Assembly: GCA_009779915.1 (NCBI GenBank)
Contig: WRBA01000002.1
Coordinates: forward strand, 62,001-126,000
Reading direction: 5' to 3'
Origin: Defluviitaleaceae bacterium
Lineage (GTDB): Bacteria; Bacillota; Clostridia; Lachnospirales; UBA5962
Length of the DNA: 64,000 bases
Both the position numbers and the translations under genes were made by a program. Within the stretch, counting starts at the first letter, position 1, and each line of letters begins with the position of its first letter. This document shows positions 7,881 to 18,800 of this stretch, in pieces. Below the pieces are notes generated by a model, which was not told the origin of the DNA, ran no database searches, and was given only the letters and a program-made list of their open reading frames with translations.

Positions 7881-10439
7881 ATGGACAAAATTAGAGGATT
7901 AAAATTCAAAGGTAAAATTTTACTGCCTACTGCGGTGTTGTTTGTACTGCTGCTCACTATAATTATAGCCTTTTCAATCCGACGGTTTAATAACTTTGCG
8001 GAATATCTTATGCAGGCGCGTATAGAGGCTGCCGCAGGAGGCATTAGGGATGTTATTGAAGAGTATAGGATGTTGACCATAGATGTTGGATTTAGAGTCG
8101 GTAGTGATCCTCGGATAATTGCCGGTGTATTAAATGAAGATACACCTGAATTGCTTAGGGTTGGACAGCAATTAGCAGACGAACACAACTTCGCATATTT
8201 CTCTTTTATGAACAGAGATGCCATAGCATTAGCAAGAACCCATCAACCGCAGAACTATGGTGATCTTATAGGGACGCCTTCTTTGCGAGATGCCACATTG
8301 GGAATAATCAGTAATGCTTACGGTGCACAAAGTCAGTATCTTGCCACTGTTCGTTCTAGTGTTCCCATAATGCATGAAGGGGAAATTATCGGCGGGATTG
8401 TTTCTGCTATCTCTTTGGATACTGATGCATTTGTTGACAGGATACAAAGAACATTTGATGCTGAAGTCATTGCTTTTGTGGATGGTGTTAGTGTTGCGTC
8501 GACTTTTAGAGAGCCTGATGGTTCACGTATGATTGGCACCGAAATGCCTCGGCATATTGCAGAAGTAGTTGTAGGCAGACAGCAGGAAAAGTTTGATACT
8601 GTTGAAATCTACGACGAAGTATTTAGTGCGTTTTATCTGCCAATGATAGGCTCCCATGGTGAAATGTTCGGGCAGCTTTTCATTGGATTAAATAACGAGG
8701 GCGTTATTGCGGAGCGTAATACCCTAGCACTGCAAGTAATTTTACTGGCTCTATTTGGCGCAGTGATTGCTCTGTTTATACTGTTTTTGATTTCCGAAAG
8801 GCTGATAAAGCCTATAAATCAACTTGAGAGGCTGGTTAAGGATGTTTCCACCGGGAATATCAATATTAACATAGACAGGCAAAATATCACCCAAGATGAA
8901 ATAGGAGATTTGACTCTTAATATACTCAATCTTGTAGATGTTATTAAAGGGATGACAGATGACCTCGTCAAAGTACATTATGAGTACATTAAGATTGGCA
9001 ATATACATTATGCTATTGATGAATCAAAATACCAAAACGCATATGGTGAAATGATTGGATTGATAAATAACTTAATGACCGCAGTTACCACAGATATACT
9101 TGATGTAGCAGATACATTAAATCATATTAGTGATGGTGATTTTGAAAAAAGTATGAATGCCGAGGTTTGGGTGGGTGATTGGGTAGCTATGCCAAAAGCT
9201 GTAAACAAACTTACAAGCAATCTAAAAGCTGTAAGTTCCGAAATAGGGGCATTGATTGAAGCGGCAGCAGTTAAAGGAGATTTGAATTTCGAAATTGATG
9301 AAACCAAATACAAAGGTGATTGGTGTGAAATTATGATGGGGCTTAACGCCATAGCCAAAGCTGTTTATGCACCTCTTAAGGTTATTGAAATAGCAATGGG
9401 AGAGATGCAGGCAGGGAATTTCGATTTAGTTAGTATTGACTCTAAAATCTCTGCTAACGGTGTTAGTCCTAATTCAGCAGATTATAACGGATTATTCAAG
9501 GATACTTTAATTGCCTTTGATGCGACTGTTACAGACATATCTTCTTATATCGACGAACTGGAAAAGGTCTTGGCACAAATGGCAGATGGTGACTTGCGTA
9601 ATAAAATTGAGCGTGAATATGTTGGGTCATTTAATTTGATTAAACGTTCTGTAAATAATATCAGCGATACTTTGAATAAAACTATGTCGGAAATTTCATC
9701 ATCATCCGAGCAGGTTTTATCGGGAGCAAAACAAATTTCTATCAGCGCACAAGAGTTGGCGAATGGTGCCCAGGAGCAAGCCAGCTCTGTGCAGGAGCTT
9801 AATGCCGCGATTGACATGATAGGTCAGCAGACGCGGCAAAATGCTAATAGTGCAACAGAGGCGAAAGAGCTTTCTAATATATCTACCGCTAATGCAAAAG
9901 ATGGCAACGCGTCAATGAATGAAATGCTGTCAGCTATGGCGCAAATCAAGGAATCGTCTAACGATATTTCCAAGATTATAAAAGTAATTCAAGATATTGC
10001 GTTTCAAACCAATTTACTTGCCCTTAACGCTGCTGTAGAAGCGGCAAGAGCCGGGGAACATGGCAAAGGCTTTAGTGTGGTTGCGGAGGAAGTGCGAAGT
10101 TTGGCAATGCGTAGCCAAGATTCTGCTTCCGAAACGACAGGTCTTATTGAAACATCAATCAACCGGGTTGAAAGTGGCTCAAGCATTGCGGAATCTACAT
10201 CCCATACCTTAGACACAATCGTTAAAAATGCCGCTGATGTATCAGAGTTTATTAGTAAAATTTCTATAGCTTCAAAGGAACAAACCGAAGCAATTGCACA
10301 AGTAAGCGAGGGGCTATCTCAAATTTCAAGAGTAACACAAAATAATGCAGCAGTTTCGCAAGAAACGGCGGCGGCTTCGGAAGAGCTTGATTCACAAGCC
10401 GAACTTTTGCGGCAGCTTGTATCTTATTTTAAACTCTAA
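7881..10439 (+). CDS. Methyl-accepting chemotaxis protein with Cache and poly-HAMP
   Basis: An 852-residue chemoreceptor. There is one membrane helix at about 13-34, an extracellular Cache-like domain to about 283 (with [16 protein letters not shown] and GQLFIGLN), and a second membrane helix at about 284-307. A canonical HAMP ([20 protein letters not shown]) and several HAMP-like repeats follow, including [13 protein letters not shown]. The signalling domain has its tip [20 protein letters not shown] near residue 704. It is closely related to the receptor at 10553 and shares its Cache type with the one at 1561, so the three probably arose by duplication. AAGGGGA at 7864-7870 is about 10 nt before the ATG. 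It lacks a C-terminal CheR-docking pentapeptide. Ligand unknown. Confidence 0.93.
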   Translation: MDKIRGLKFKGKILLPTAVLFVLLLTIIIAFSIRRFNNFAEYLMQARIEAAAGGIRDVIEEYRMLTIDVGFRVGSDPRIIAGVLNEDTPELLRVGQQLADEHNFAYFSFMNRDAIALARTHQPQNYGDLIGTPSLRDATLGIISNAYGAQSQYLATVRSSVPIMHEGEIIGGIVSAISLDTDAFVDRIQRTFDAEVIAFVDGVSVASTFREPDGSRMIGTEMPRHIAEVVVGRQQEKFDTVEIYDEVFSAFYLPMIGSHGEMFGQLFIGLNNEGVIAERNTLALQVILLALFGAVIALFILFLISERLIKPINQLERLVKDVSTGNININIDRQNITQDEIGDLTLNILNLVDVIKGMTDDLVKVHYEYIKIGNIHYAIDESKYQNAYGEMIGLINNLMTAVTTDILDVADTLNHISDGDFEKSMNAEVWVGDWVAMPKAVNKLTSNLKAVSSEIGALIEAAAVKGDLNFEIDETKYKGDWCEIMMGLNAIAKAVYAPLKVIEIAMGEMQAGNFDLVSIDSKISANGVSPNSADYNGLFKDTLIAFDATVTDISSYIDELEKVLAQMADGDLRNKIEREYVGSFNLIKRSVNNISDTLNKTMSEISSSSEQVLSGAKQISISAQELANGAQEQASSVQELNAAIDMIGQQTRQNANSATEAKELSNISTANAKDGNASMNEMLSAMAQIKESSNDISKIIKVIQDIAFQTNLLALNAAVEAARAGEHGKGFSVVAEEVRSLAMRSQDSASETTGLIETSINRVESGSSIAESTSHTLDTIVKNAADVSEFISKISIASKEQTEAIAQVSEGLSQISRVTQNNAAVSQETAAASEELDSQAELLRQLVSYFKL

Positions 10440-10552
10440 ATGTCCAAGGGCTTGCCGCCTTTTAGAGGCAGCATATCTCGAAGTGACCGGATTTGAAAGA
10501 TAAGTGAAAATCTAAGTTAACAATTAATATAGATGAGAGGACAGTGTTATAA

Positions 10553-13066
10553 ATGACAGGATTAAAATTTAAAGGGAAAATAGTTTTGCCGGTGATTCTG
10601 CTGATAATCATTCTGCTTGTGAGCACATTGTCAGTTGCGGTAGTACAGTTTAATGGTTTTATGATACATCTTATGGATGCGCGGATGGATACAGCGGCAA
10701 ATGGCTTAAGAGATTTTGCCGAGGATACGCGGCGCCATGTTATAGATGTAGGACTCCAAATTGCAAATGACCAGCGGCTGGTTCAAGCGATGCTGGGTGA
10801 GGATACACAGGAAATCCTCCGTATAGGCCGGCTAATTGTTGAACAGTATGGTGTTACCTATATAACAGCCGCTAATGCGGATGCAATTGTTCTTGCCCGT
10901 ACAGACGAGCCGCAACGTTATGGCGATGAGTTTCGCACCGCCTCTTTGCTTGAAGCTTTAGAGGGTGTAGTTTCTGTTGCCTATTCTCCTGTAGGCGAAC
11001 GGCAAATCCCTATCCGTTCTTCTGTGCCTGTGTTTTATCAAGGCGATATAATTGGTGTAGTTGTAGTAGGCTATGCGTTAGACACGCCGAAAGCCGTAAA
11101 TGCCCTAAGGGATAGATTTGATGCTGAGTTTACCATTTTTGTAGGTGATATGCGTGTTGCATCTACTCTTGTTGATAATTCCGGAAACAGTATAGTTGGA
11201 ACCAGGATAACAGATGATGCAGTTTTGCGAACTGTATTTCAACAACAACGAGAACTTACTCTTACTACTGATATTTTCGGGCGGAGCTTTAACTCTTTTT
11301 ATCTGCCCCTTGTTGACCCGGACGGTAATATATATGGCACTATTTTTATGGGATTTCCTACTGATGAAATTTTCCGTGAAAGGAATATAGTAGTCTTTAC
11401 TTTGATAGGTATAGGCTCGGCGGGAGTAGCGGCGGCAATTGCTATAATGCTTTTTATAATCGGCAGGCTAATGCAGCCTATTAAACGGCTTGTGGATTTG
11501 GTAACCAACATTTCCCAAGGAAAACTTAATGTGAATATTGATAAATCCAATATCCCAAACGATGAAATAGGTGTGTTGACACATGATATTGTCGGTCTTA
11601 TAGATATAATAAAAGCAATTATGGATGATTTGTCCAAAGCATATCATGAATATATGAAAGTTGGTGATATGCACTACACAATAGATGACAGCAAATATCA
11701 AAACTCATTTAAAGAAGTAATCGAACTTATTAATGCACTCCTTACGCAAAATACCAAAGATATAGAGAGTATGGCTATTGCCCTTGATAAAATAAAAGAG
11801 GGAGATTTTGAAGCAAATGTGGTAATCGAAGATTGGCCCGGCGAGTGGGCAATACTACCACAGACAATGAACGGACTATGTGCCAATCTAAAATCAGTAC
11901 ACGCTGAAATAGCCGGAATGATACATGCGGCAGCCACATTGGGCGATTTACACTACCGTATAGACGAAAGCAAATATGCCGGCGGTTGGCGGGAAATAAT
12001 GGTTGGGTTGGACGAAATAGCTGAAGCGGTAGACTTGCCGGTTGTCGAAATTAGGGATATAATGGACAATCTTTCGCGCGGGGATTTTAGTGCCAAAGTA
12101 GTAGGCGATTATAATGGTGATTTTCTGCAAATGAAGAATGCAGTAAATAACACCATTGAGACGCTTTCACTCTATATTGATGAAATTACGAGGGATTTAG
12201 CGGCAATGTCTGGCGGGGATTTAACCACGGTTATTACAAATGAGTATGTGGGCAGTTTTGGTCCTATTAAGGAATCTCTTAATAATATTACTGTAAGCCT
12301 AAATAAAACAATGTCGGAAATATCTTCCGCTTCCGACCAAGTACTGACCGGTGCCAAACAAATTTCTATGAGCGCGCAAGAATTGGCAAACGGTGCCCAG
12401 GAACAGGCAAGCTCTGTGCAAGAACTTAATGCCACAATTGATGTAATTAACCAACAGACAAGGCAAAATGCGGATAATGCTGTAGAGGCAAGTGACCTTT
12501 CCAATAAATCCACAGTTAACGCCCAGGAAGGCAACGAGGCCATGAAGCGGATGTTAAAGGCTATGACGCAAATCAAGGAATCGTCCAGCGATATTTCCAA
12601 TATTATTAAAGTTATCCAAGATATTGCGTTCCAGACCAATTTACTTGCCCTTAACGCATCAGTAGAGGCGGCAAGGGCAGGCGAACACGGCAAAGGCTTT
12701 GCCGTTGTAGCGGATGAGGTTCGAACCCTTGCAGGGCGCAGCCAAGAAGCCGCAACCCAAACAACGGAGCTTATACAAGACTCTATCAACCGTGTTGAAG
12801 CTGGCTCAAGCATTGCAGGAACCACGGCAGAAACCTTAGATGCTATTGTTATAAGTGCCGGCGAAGTGCTGGATGTTATAGGCAGTATTTCGACAGCCTC
12901 AAAAGAACAGGCAGAAGCAATTGGGCAAGTAAGCGAGGGGCTTTCACAAATTTCAAATGTAGTACAAAATAATTCAGCAGTTTCCGAAGAAACTGCGGCG
13001 GCTTCAGAAGAACTTAATTCACAAGCTGAACTTTTGCGACAGCTTGTATCCTATTTCAAACTCTAA
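10553..13066 (+). CDS. Methyl-accepting chemotaxis protein with Cache and poly-HAMP (paralogue)
   Basis: An 837-residue receptor built like its upstream neighbour. A membrane helix lies at about 8-28, followed by a Cache-like domain and a second membrane helix at about 281-305. HAMP plus HAMP-like repeats come next ([19 protein letters not shown] is the repeat signature), then the signalling coiled coil with tip [20 protein letters not shown] near 690. The last residues ([13 protein letters not shown]) are identical to those of the receptor at 7881, while the Cache domains differ more. That pattern suggests duplication followed by divergence of ligand binding. It lies 113 nt downstream of the neighbouring receptor with no obvious terminator between, so the two may be co-transcribed. 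Confidence 0.93.
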   Translation: MTGLKFKGKIVLPVILLIIILLVSTLSVAVVQFNGFMIHLMDARMDTAANGLRDFAEDTRRHVIDVGLQIANDQRLVQAMLGEDTQEILRIGRLIVEQYGVTYITAANADAIVLARTDEPQRYGDEFRTASLLEALEGVVSVAYSPVGERQIPIRSSVPVFYQGDIIGVVVVGYALDTPKAVNALRDRFDAEFTIFVGDMRVASTLVDNSGNSIVGTRITDDAVLRTVFQQQRELTLTTDIFGRSFNSFYLPLVDPDGNIYGTIFMGFPTDEIFRERNIVVFTLIGIGSAGVAAAIAIMLFIIGRLMQPIKRLVDLVTNISQGKLNVNIDKSNIPNDEIGVLTHDIVGLIDIIKAIMDDLSKAYHEYMKVGDMHYTIDDSKYQNSFKEVIELINALLTQNTKDIESMAIALDKIKEGDFEANVVIEDWPGEWAILPQTMNGLCANLKSVHAEIAGMIHAAATLGDLHYRIDESKYAGGWREIMVGLDEIAEAVDLPVVEIRDIMDNLSRGDFSAKVVGDYNGDFLQMKNAVNNTIETLSLYIDEITRDLAAMSGGDLTTVITNEYVGSFGPIKESLNNITVSLNKTMSEISSASDQVLTGAKQISMSAQELANGAQEQASSVQELNATIDVINQQTRQNADNAVEASDLSNKSTVNAQEGNEAMKRMLKAMTQIKESSSDISNIIKVIQDIAFQTNLLALNASVEAARAGEHGKGFAVVADEVRTLAGRSQEAATQTTELIQDSINRVEAGSSIAGTTAETLDAIVISAGEVLDVIGSISTASKEQAEAIGQVSEGLSQISNVVQNNSAVSEETAAASEELNSQAELLRQLVSYFKL

Positions 13067-13090
13067 AATTTCAAGAAACTATTTTTGCTT

Positions 13091-13121
13091 ACCACTTCGG
13101 GGCAAAATGCCCCCAAGTGGT
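13091..13121. repeat. Strong stem-loop without T-run
   Basis: ACCACTT (13091-13097) pairs with AAGTGGT (13115-13121), and GGGGC pairs with GCCCC inside, leaving an AAAAT loop and one C-C mismatch. No T-run follows on either strand. It lies between the third chemoreceptor and the micro-ORF, where it may protect the upstream mRNA or reduce read-through. Confidence 0.6.
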
Positions 13122-13149
13122 TGGGTTTGAAATATAAGGCGGCTAGAAA

Positions 13150-13248
13150 ATGAATGAGAAAAGAAAATCGATCCCAAAAATAATAGAGGCGTTTAATATG
13201 ACCGACGATGTATGGCAGAAAACAAGTCGAAGAGACAGTAAAATGTAA
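13150..13248 (+). CDS. 32-residue micro-ORF upstream of the PAS kinase gene
   Basis: ATG at 13150 to TAA at 13246-13248 encodes a 32-residue basic peptide beginning MNEKRKSIPKIIEAF. AAGGCGG at 13136-13142 is placed 7 nt upstream. The start region is alignable with the 16-codon ORF at 7793: AAGG, TAGAAAATGA, then Glu-Lys and Lys/Arg. Its stop is 34 nt before the kinase ATG. I recognise no family. It could be a small sensory-adaptor peptide, a leader or a decaying gene. Confidence 0.45.
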   Translation: MNEKRKSIPKIIEAFNMTDDVWQKTSRRDSKM

Positions 13249-13282
13249 TTTCATAACAAGTCTAATAAGGAGTTGAGCATGG

Positions 13283-16200
13283 ATGCAGCTATCTGACATA
13301 AAAAATGAGATACACCTAATTATGGATGAAATGCGGATAGAAGATTGTCTGCTTATATTCGATTCAACAGGCAATTTAACGGATTGCAACCAAAATAGCC
13401 TTGATTTTTTTGATATTTCCAAAAAGAGAGAATTAGCTGAACAATTAGCTGTACTTTCTTCTAAGTATCCAACCGACGGATTGGCTTGCGGCGGAACTTT
13501 TATCGAATATATTAGAAATGTTGTAAATAGCGGGAGTATTAATATTGACTGGATTTTTTCTCGTGCTGACGGCAGGTTAATACAGACATATGTTAAATTG
13601 GTAGGTATTGATTTAAATCATGTGCTTTGCCAAATACGTATGCGTTATGAGGATGATAAGACCCTGAAAGAAAAGCTGGCTATGGCCGAAGAACAAAGAG
13701 TTCGTATAATGCTTGATTCTATCCCTGCAATTTGTACTTTTTGGGATGAATCGCGAAACCTTATTTTCTGTAACCAATCTGCGGCAGAGCATTTTGAACT
13801 GGAAAAGCCGCAGGATTATATTGACCGGTTCGGTGAACTATCTCCGATACGGCAGCCTTGCGGCGTATCCTCTATGAAAAAGGCATTGCACTATGTAAAC
13901 ATAGCTTTTGAGACGGGCTATTCCCAGTTTGATTGGATACATCAAAAGCTTGATGGTACGCCAATGCCTTCACGGGTGACATTAATACGGGTAAATTGGC
14001 AAGGTGAGCATGGTCTTGTTGGATTTACTGAAGATATGCGTGAGAAATATGCTGAAGATAAATTGCATGAGGATTATCAACAAAGGTTACTATTTATTCT
14101 TGATAATGTGCCAATGATTGTAGGTGTTTGGGATGTTGATGGCAGCATGCTAGATTGCAACGAATTTACTGTAAAAACTTTATCCATTAGCCGCAACATA
14201 AGACATTATCTTGATATTTCAACACCAATTCAGCCTTGTGGCACAGATTCTCTTGCTTTGGCGAAGGAATATATAGAGCAGGCTTATAAAAATGGTAAGG
14301 CGAATTTTAATTGGGTTTATCAAAAGCCTTGCGGAGAAGAAATACCCTGCGAAGTTTCTTTGATGCTGGTGCAATGGGAAGGCAAGCCTGCACTTGTTAG
14401 TTTCGCACGTGATTTGCGTGATTTCATTAAATATCAAAAAAATGAGGCGGCAATGCAGCAAAGATTGCAAGCCATGTTGGATGCTTCCCCGATGGTCTGT
14501 GCTGTTTTTGATGAAAACATTAATGTTTTGGAAGTCAATCAAGAAGTGGTTAATGTACTAAAATTATCTAATAAACAAGAATATATTGATAATTTTTTTG
14601 CCCTTTCTCCGGAGTTTCAGCCTGATGGTATATCTACACGGGAAAAAGCCATTGAAGCATTTACAAATGCGGTTGTAACAGGTGAAGGACATATAAAGGA
14701 ATGGGTTCAGCTTACTTCTGATGGAGAAGGTATACCTTTTGAAATATACTTAAAACGTATGGAGCTAGGCGAGAAAACTGCTGTGATTACTTATGCAAGG
14801 GATTTGCGTGAATATTATAAATTAGGAGAACTTGAGAATATATCAAAGCAAAGACTGCAAGCTATGCTGGATGCTTCCCCAATAATTTGCGCTATTTTTG
14901 ATGAATATATTAATGTTGTGGAAGTCAATCAAGCGGCTGTAGATATATTGAAATTGTCCGGCAAACAAGAATATGTTGATAGATTTTTTGAGCTTATGCC
15001 TGAATTTCAGCCTGATGGGATACTTACGCGAGAAAAAGCTATAGATGCATTTATACAGACAGTTAAATTGGGTGACGGATATATCAAAGAATGGATAATG
15101 TTTAATTCTGAAGGAGAGTGCATTCCTTTTGAAGTGCATTTAAAGTCAATGGAACTTGATGGTAAAAAAACAGTTGTTATGTATGCCTATGATCTTCGTG
15201 AATCCTATAAGTTAATGGAAGCAGAGCGGAAATCCGGCGAAATGTTTAGCAGACTTTTAGAAGCCTCTCCTATGTTCATTGAAATACGGGATGAGCAGCT
15301 TAACCTTATAGATTGCAACGGTCAAGTTGCAAGCCTTTTTGGAGCAGCAAGCAAAGAGGAGTTTATCGAAGAGAATGAAAGATATTATCCGAAATATCAG
15401 CCTTGCGGTACGCCATCTAAAGAAAAAGAAACTGTTTTATTAAAACAGGTCTTGCAAGATGGTTATCTCCAATTCGAGTACACACACCTTACTGTGGACG
15501 GTGAAGATTTACCCCTTGAATTTACTTATGTGCGCCTCCACAACAACGACAAAACCACTATAGTAGGATATGCTTATGATTTGCGCCATATTAGGCTGAT
15601 TGAGAAACAACGCCTAGAAATATCAGAAGAAAGTAACAAGGCAAAAAGTAGATTTTTGGCCAGGATGAGCCATGAAATCCGCACACCTATTTCGGCAGTT
15701 TTAGGTCTTTCAGAAATTCAATTACGCAATCATGTAATGCCGTCTCAAACGGAAGAAGTTTTTACAAAAATATATGACTCTGCAAAGTCACTGCTAACTA
15801 TTGTTAATGATATTTTAGATTTTTCCAAAATAGAGTCAGGGAAAATGTCGTTAATAAACAACATGTACGATGTATCCAGTTTGATTAACGATGCATCTCA
15901 ACTTCATTTGGTTTACTTAGAGCACAAAGATATTAAGTTTCAATTGCACGTAGATGAAAACCTTCCGGTTTATTTGGAAGGAGATGTTTTGCGTATCAGG
16001 CAGATTATAAATAATTTGTTAACTAATGCTTTTAAGTATACTGAGTCAGGCTCAGTGACTTTATCTATACAATGCAAAAAGGATAAGGAAGATTATGTGA
16101 TGTTGGTTATATCTATCCAGGATACCGGCACCGGAATGACCCAAGAGCAGATAGAAAAGATACAAGACTTAAATAGCGAGTATGTACGTTTACACGAGCA

Positions 16201-16813
16201 GGAGAAGCCTTTTGTCAGCGGCACAGGGTTAGGATTTCCGATTGTTTACAGCTTGCTGCAAATTATGGATGCCCATATTGATTTGGAAAGCGAAGTAGGC
16301 AAGGGTACTTGCGCGATTGTTCACATTCCTCAAAAAGCAATCGGTTCGGAAGTATTAGGGAAGGAAGCGGTCCGAAGCTTGCAAAACTTTGAAGCAGGCA
16401 AATGGCAGGGTGCGAAAGAATTTGAATTTAAGCCGGAGCCAATGCCCTACGGAAAAGTCCTTGTTGTAGATGATGTGGAACTCAATTTACTTGTAGCAAA
16501 AGGGATGCTGGAGGCTTATGAGCTTAATATTGGGTTATGTGAAAGCGGTATTGATGCCATAGAAAAAATAAAGCAAGGTGAAGTATATGACATTATCTTT
16601 ATGGATCATATGATGCCGGAAATGGGTGGGATTGAAGCCACAAAAATTTTACGGGATATGGGCTATAATCACCCTATTGTGGCACTTACTGCCAATGCGG
16701 TTAAGGGGCAGGAGGAAATGTTTATGAATAATGGGTTTTCCGGGTTTATATCAAAGCCGATTGATATTAAAGTCATGAATTCTTATCTTGTTCGCTTTAT
16801 TCGTGACAAATAG
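13283..16813 (+). CDS. Six-PAS hybrid histidine kinase with receiver domain
   Basis: A 1176-residue cytoplasmic sensor kinase with no membrane helix. About six PAS-like segments fill residues 1-760. The fourth and fifth (about 395-630) are near copies sharing RLQAMLDASP and EFQPDGI. HisKA follows, with the phospho-acceptor His797 in MSHEIRTP, then HATPase_c with N-box NNLLTNAFKYTE and DTGTGMT. The C-terminal receiver has KVLVVDD, Asp1108 in IIFMDHMMPEMGG, and Lys in FISKPID. It should pass a phosphoryl group from His to its own receiver and perhaps to a phosphotransfer protein not seen here. AAGGAG at 13267-13272 also sits 6 nt before an out-of-frame ATG at 13279 that stops after five codons. 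Signal unknown. Confidence 0.92.
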   Translation: MQLSDIKNEIHLIMDEMRIEDCLLIFDSTGNLTDCNQNSLDFFDISKKRELAEQLAVLSSKYPTDGLACGGTFIEYIRNVVNSGSINIDWIFSRADGRLIQTYVKLVGIDLNHVLCQIRMRYEDDKTLKEKLAMAEEQRVRIMLDSIPAICTFWDESRNLIFCNQSAAEHFELEKPQDYIDRFGELSPIRQPCGVSSMKKALHYVNIAFETGYSQFDWIHQKLDGTPMPSRVTLIRVNWQGEHGLVGFTEDMREKYAEDKLHEDYQQRLLFILDNVPMIVGVWDVDGSMLDCNEFTVKTLSISRNIRHYLDISTPIQPCGTDSLALAKEYIEQAYKNGKANFNWVYQKPCGEEIPCEVSLMLVQWEGKPALVSFARDLRDFIKYQKNEAAMQQRLQAMLDASPMVCAVFDENINVLEVNQEVVNVLKLSNKQEYIDNFFALSPEFQPDGISTREKAIEAFTNAVVTGEGHIKEWVQLTSDGEGIPFEIYLKRMELGEKTAVITYARDLREYYKLGELENISKQRLQAMLDASPIICAIFDEYINVVEVNQAAVDILKLSGKQEYVDRFFELMPEFQPDGILTREKAIDAFIQTVKLGDGYIKEWIMFNSEGECIPFEVHLKSMELDGKKTVVMYAYDLRESYKLMEAERKSGEMFSRLLEASPMFIEIRDEQLNLIDCNGQVASLFGAASKEEFIEENERYYPKYQPCGTPSKEKETVLLKQVLQDGYLQFEYTHLTVDGEDLPLEFTYVRLHNNDKTTIVGYAYDLRHIRLIEKQRLEISEESNKAKSRFLARMSHEIRTPISAVLGLSEIQLRNHVMPSQTEEVFTKIYDSAKSLLTIVNDILDFSKIESGKMSLINNMYDVSSLINDASQLHLVYLEHKDIKFQLHVDENLPVYLEGDVLRIRQIINNLLTNAFKYTESGSVTLSIQCKKDKEDYVMLVISIQDTGTGMTQEQIEKIQDLNSEYVRLHEQEKPFVSGTGLGFPIVYSLLQIMDAHIDLESEVGKGTCAIVHIPQKAIGSEVLGKEAVRSLQNFEAGKWQGAKEFEFKPEPMPYGKVLVVDDVELNLLVAKGMLEAYELNIGLCESGIDAIEKIKQGEVYDIIFMDHMMPEMGGIEATKILRDMGYNHPIVALTANAVKGQEEMFMNNGFSGFISKPIDIKVMNSYLVRFIRDK

Positions 16814-16889
16814 CATTCCTGAGTGTAATTAATACCTACTGAAAATATTTATTATTTTTGATATATATAGCTAAAGGACAATAAGTATC

Positions 16890-18800
16890 ATGGATAAATT
16901 ACTTGAATTGCTTTTTAGAAGAATCTTTGATAATGATACCTACGAAAGAATCAAGCCATATGCTAATTTCAATTTAAAGAAATGGCAATGGAAATATATT
17001 ATACATGTAGCATTAAAAATAGATGCAAATGGCGGCACGGTTGCTGAAAACAGAATAGATAAAGTATATTCAATCATGAGTGCTAAGTATGGATTTGAAG
17101 GAAGAGAACCTGAAAATATTGAATTATTAGGGTATACCAAAAAAATTCGTGACAGCCTCTTAATAGTGGAGAATAATCTTTGGCTTGCTCCTCAACGATT
17201 AATTTATAATTTTGTGGTTGAGCGGAATGATTGTAATCATGTAATAATCAAAAATTTTCTTGCACAATACAATATCGCTTATAATCCGCCCCTGCCTATT
17301 GAATCGCTTTATAAACAGATAAGTGAAACGTGTATAAAGAAACACAGTCAACAAATTTCTTTTCTGACAAAAGTTTTGGGCGAGGAAGTATATAACGGTG
17401 TAATAAATAAGGATGGCTGTAAAATACTTAGTGCTAAAGGGTTAGGATTAATATTAACAATTGCTGATGTTACCTCAAATCAACGAGATATGATTGAGTG
17501 TTTATTTGGTATGCGTACAGAAGATGATAAAGAAATGAGGCTGTTTGAAGTCGTAAAATTATTAGATATTGATGCCGCAAACCTATATAGAGCAGAGGCG
17601 AAGTTTTGCAATCCAAATGTTCAAAAAGTGTTGATTGAATGTTTGGAAGGGTGCAATGAAAATATTGACAGTATTATGGAATTGGCTCAAAAACAGGCGT
17701 TTAAGCGTAGGTTTTATAATCTGCATAATTTTTACTATAAACTTATGAAAAAAGCAGTTTATTATGAGTTATCAAGAAATGAACTTGACCTTATGTTAGA
17801 TGTTGCACAGGTAAAATGTGATACAGATAGAAAAATTATCAGCGACTATCTTGGCGTAAATGCCGAAAAAATGGAAAAACTCTGCAAAAATATCCAAGCT
17901 ACAAATAAACAAGGGAAGACCCTAAATACAAATGAAATTACCGGTAGAGTAAAAATTATACTGGAGCAATTGTTAAATACCAATAGCATGGGTGCAAAAA
18001 TTATAGAATCTTTTATAAAAGGTGATGCCAAATTCATCAGCGAAATTAGTTACAGGAAAAACAACAAAAAGCAATTAGATCTTATTAACAAGTATGCTAG
18101 AACTCCTCAAAGGATAAATACCCCCTTTCATGAAAATATGTGGGATGAAGTATTGAGGGCATTTCAGTTTAACGACAAGCATAAACAGGTTTTCAAATTG
18201 TTTTATGGTGTAAATGGTGAAGGTGAGATGTCTATATCAGATATCACTCAAAAATTAGGTACGACCCCAAAAGAGTCATCTGTAATATATGGCGTAATCC
18301 TAAGCAAATTTGAACGCTATAGAGATGATTTGGAACTGCTCATTGAGAATTACTACTGTAATAACATATTCGATACGAGTTATGTGTGCCGAAAAAAGCA
18401 AAAAGCGTTTTTAAAGGAGATTATGCAAGATGATTTTTGTGGTAATATGAATGTCGTTTTATCAAAAGCGCAGTGGGATTTAATTTTTGAAGAGGCGCGT
18501 TTTAACAAAAGAGAGAAAGCCATTGTGTCATATAATTTTGGAATTGGATGTGAATATGAATATGAATATAAAGAAATTAGAGACAAAGTGACCCCCTTGA
18601 TTACTGAAGGTGGTGTTGCCGCAATAATCAGAAAAGCTCATGCAAAACTGAAAAGCGAAGGTGCAAAATTATTGGTTTTGGAATTTATTAATGCAAACTA
18701 TTTTAGGTCTAGGAGTTTTGCGGATGGAATTTTTGAAACCGCCGCGAAAGCGGACGCTGCCTTGCCGCAGCTCTCTTCTAAAACAGTAACAGATTTATAG
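16890..18800 (+). CDS. Hypothetical protein with three sigma-region-4-like segments
   Basis: A 636-residue, Lys/Asn-rich, soluble protein. I do not recognise it as a whole. Three segments resemble the sigma-70 region 4 helix-turn-helix pattern: about 197-239 (NQRDMIECLFGM, then LFEVVKLLDIDAANLYRAEA), about 427-475 (VFKLFYGVNGEGEMSISDIT, then a helix), and about 537-587 (KREKAIVSYNFGIG, then a helix). This suggests a DNA- or RNA-polymerase-binding regulator rather than an enzyme. The last 30 residues (from about 606) differ in composition (Ala-rich) and are encoded by hairpin-forming DNA, so they may have been added by a repeat insertion. It follows the hybrid kinase gene by 76 nt and may act in the same pathway. 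Confidence 0.6.
   Translation: MDKLLELLFRRIFDNDTYERIKPYANFNLKKWQWKYIIHVALKIDANGGTVAENRIDKVYSIMSAKYGFEGREPENIELLGYTKKIRDSLLIVENNLWLAPQRLIYNFVVERNDCNHVIIKNFLAQYNIAYNPPLPIESLYKQISETCIKKHSQQISFLTKVLGEEVYNGVINKDGCKILSAKGLGLILTIADVTSNQRDMIECLFGMRTEDDKEMRLFEVVKLLDIDAANLYRAEAKFCNPNVQKVLIECLEGCNENIDSIMELAQKQAFKRRFYNLHNFYYKLMKKAVYYELSRNELDLMLDVAQVKCDTDRKIISDYLGVNAEKMEKLCKNIQATNKQGKTLNTNEITGRVKIILEQLLNTNSMGAKIIESFIKGDAKFISEISYRKNNKKQLDLINKYARTPQRINTPFHENMWDEVLRAFQFNDKHKQVFKLFYGVNGEGEMSISDITQKLGTTPKESSVIYGVILSKFERYRDDLELLIENYYCNNIFDTSYVCRKKQKAFLKEIMQDDFCGNMNVVLSKAQWDLIFEEARFNKREKAIVSYNFGIGCEYEYEYKEIRDKVTPLITEGGVAAIIRKAHAKLKSEGAKLLVLEFINANYFRSRSFADGIFETAAKADAALPQLSSKTVTDL

Noticed and set aside
12172-12825. 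A 217-codon open frame on the minus strand inside the third chemoreceptor gene
   Set aside because: It is antisense to the conserved signalling coiled coil, whose Ala/Ser/Glu-rich codons keep the reverse frame open; no ribosome-binding site or family match.
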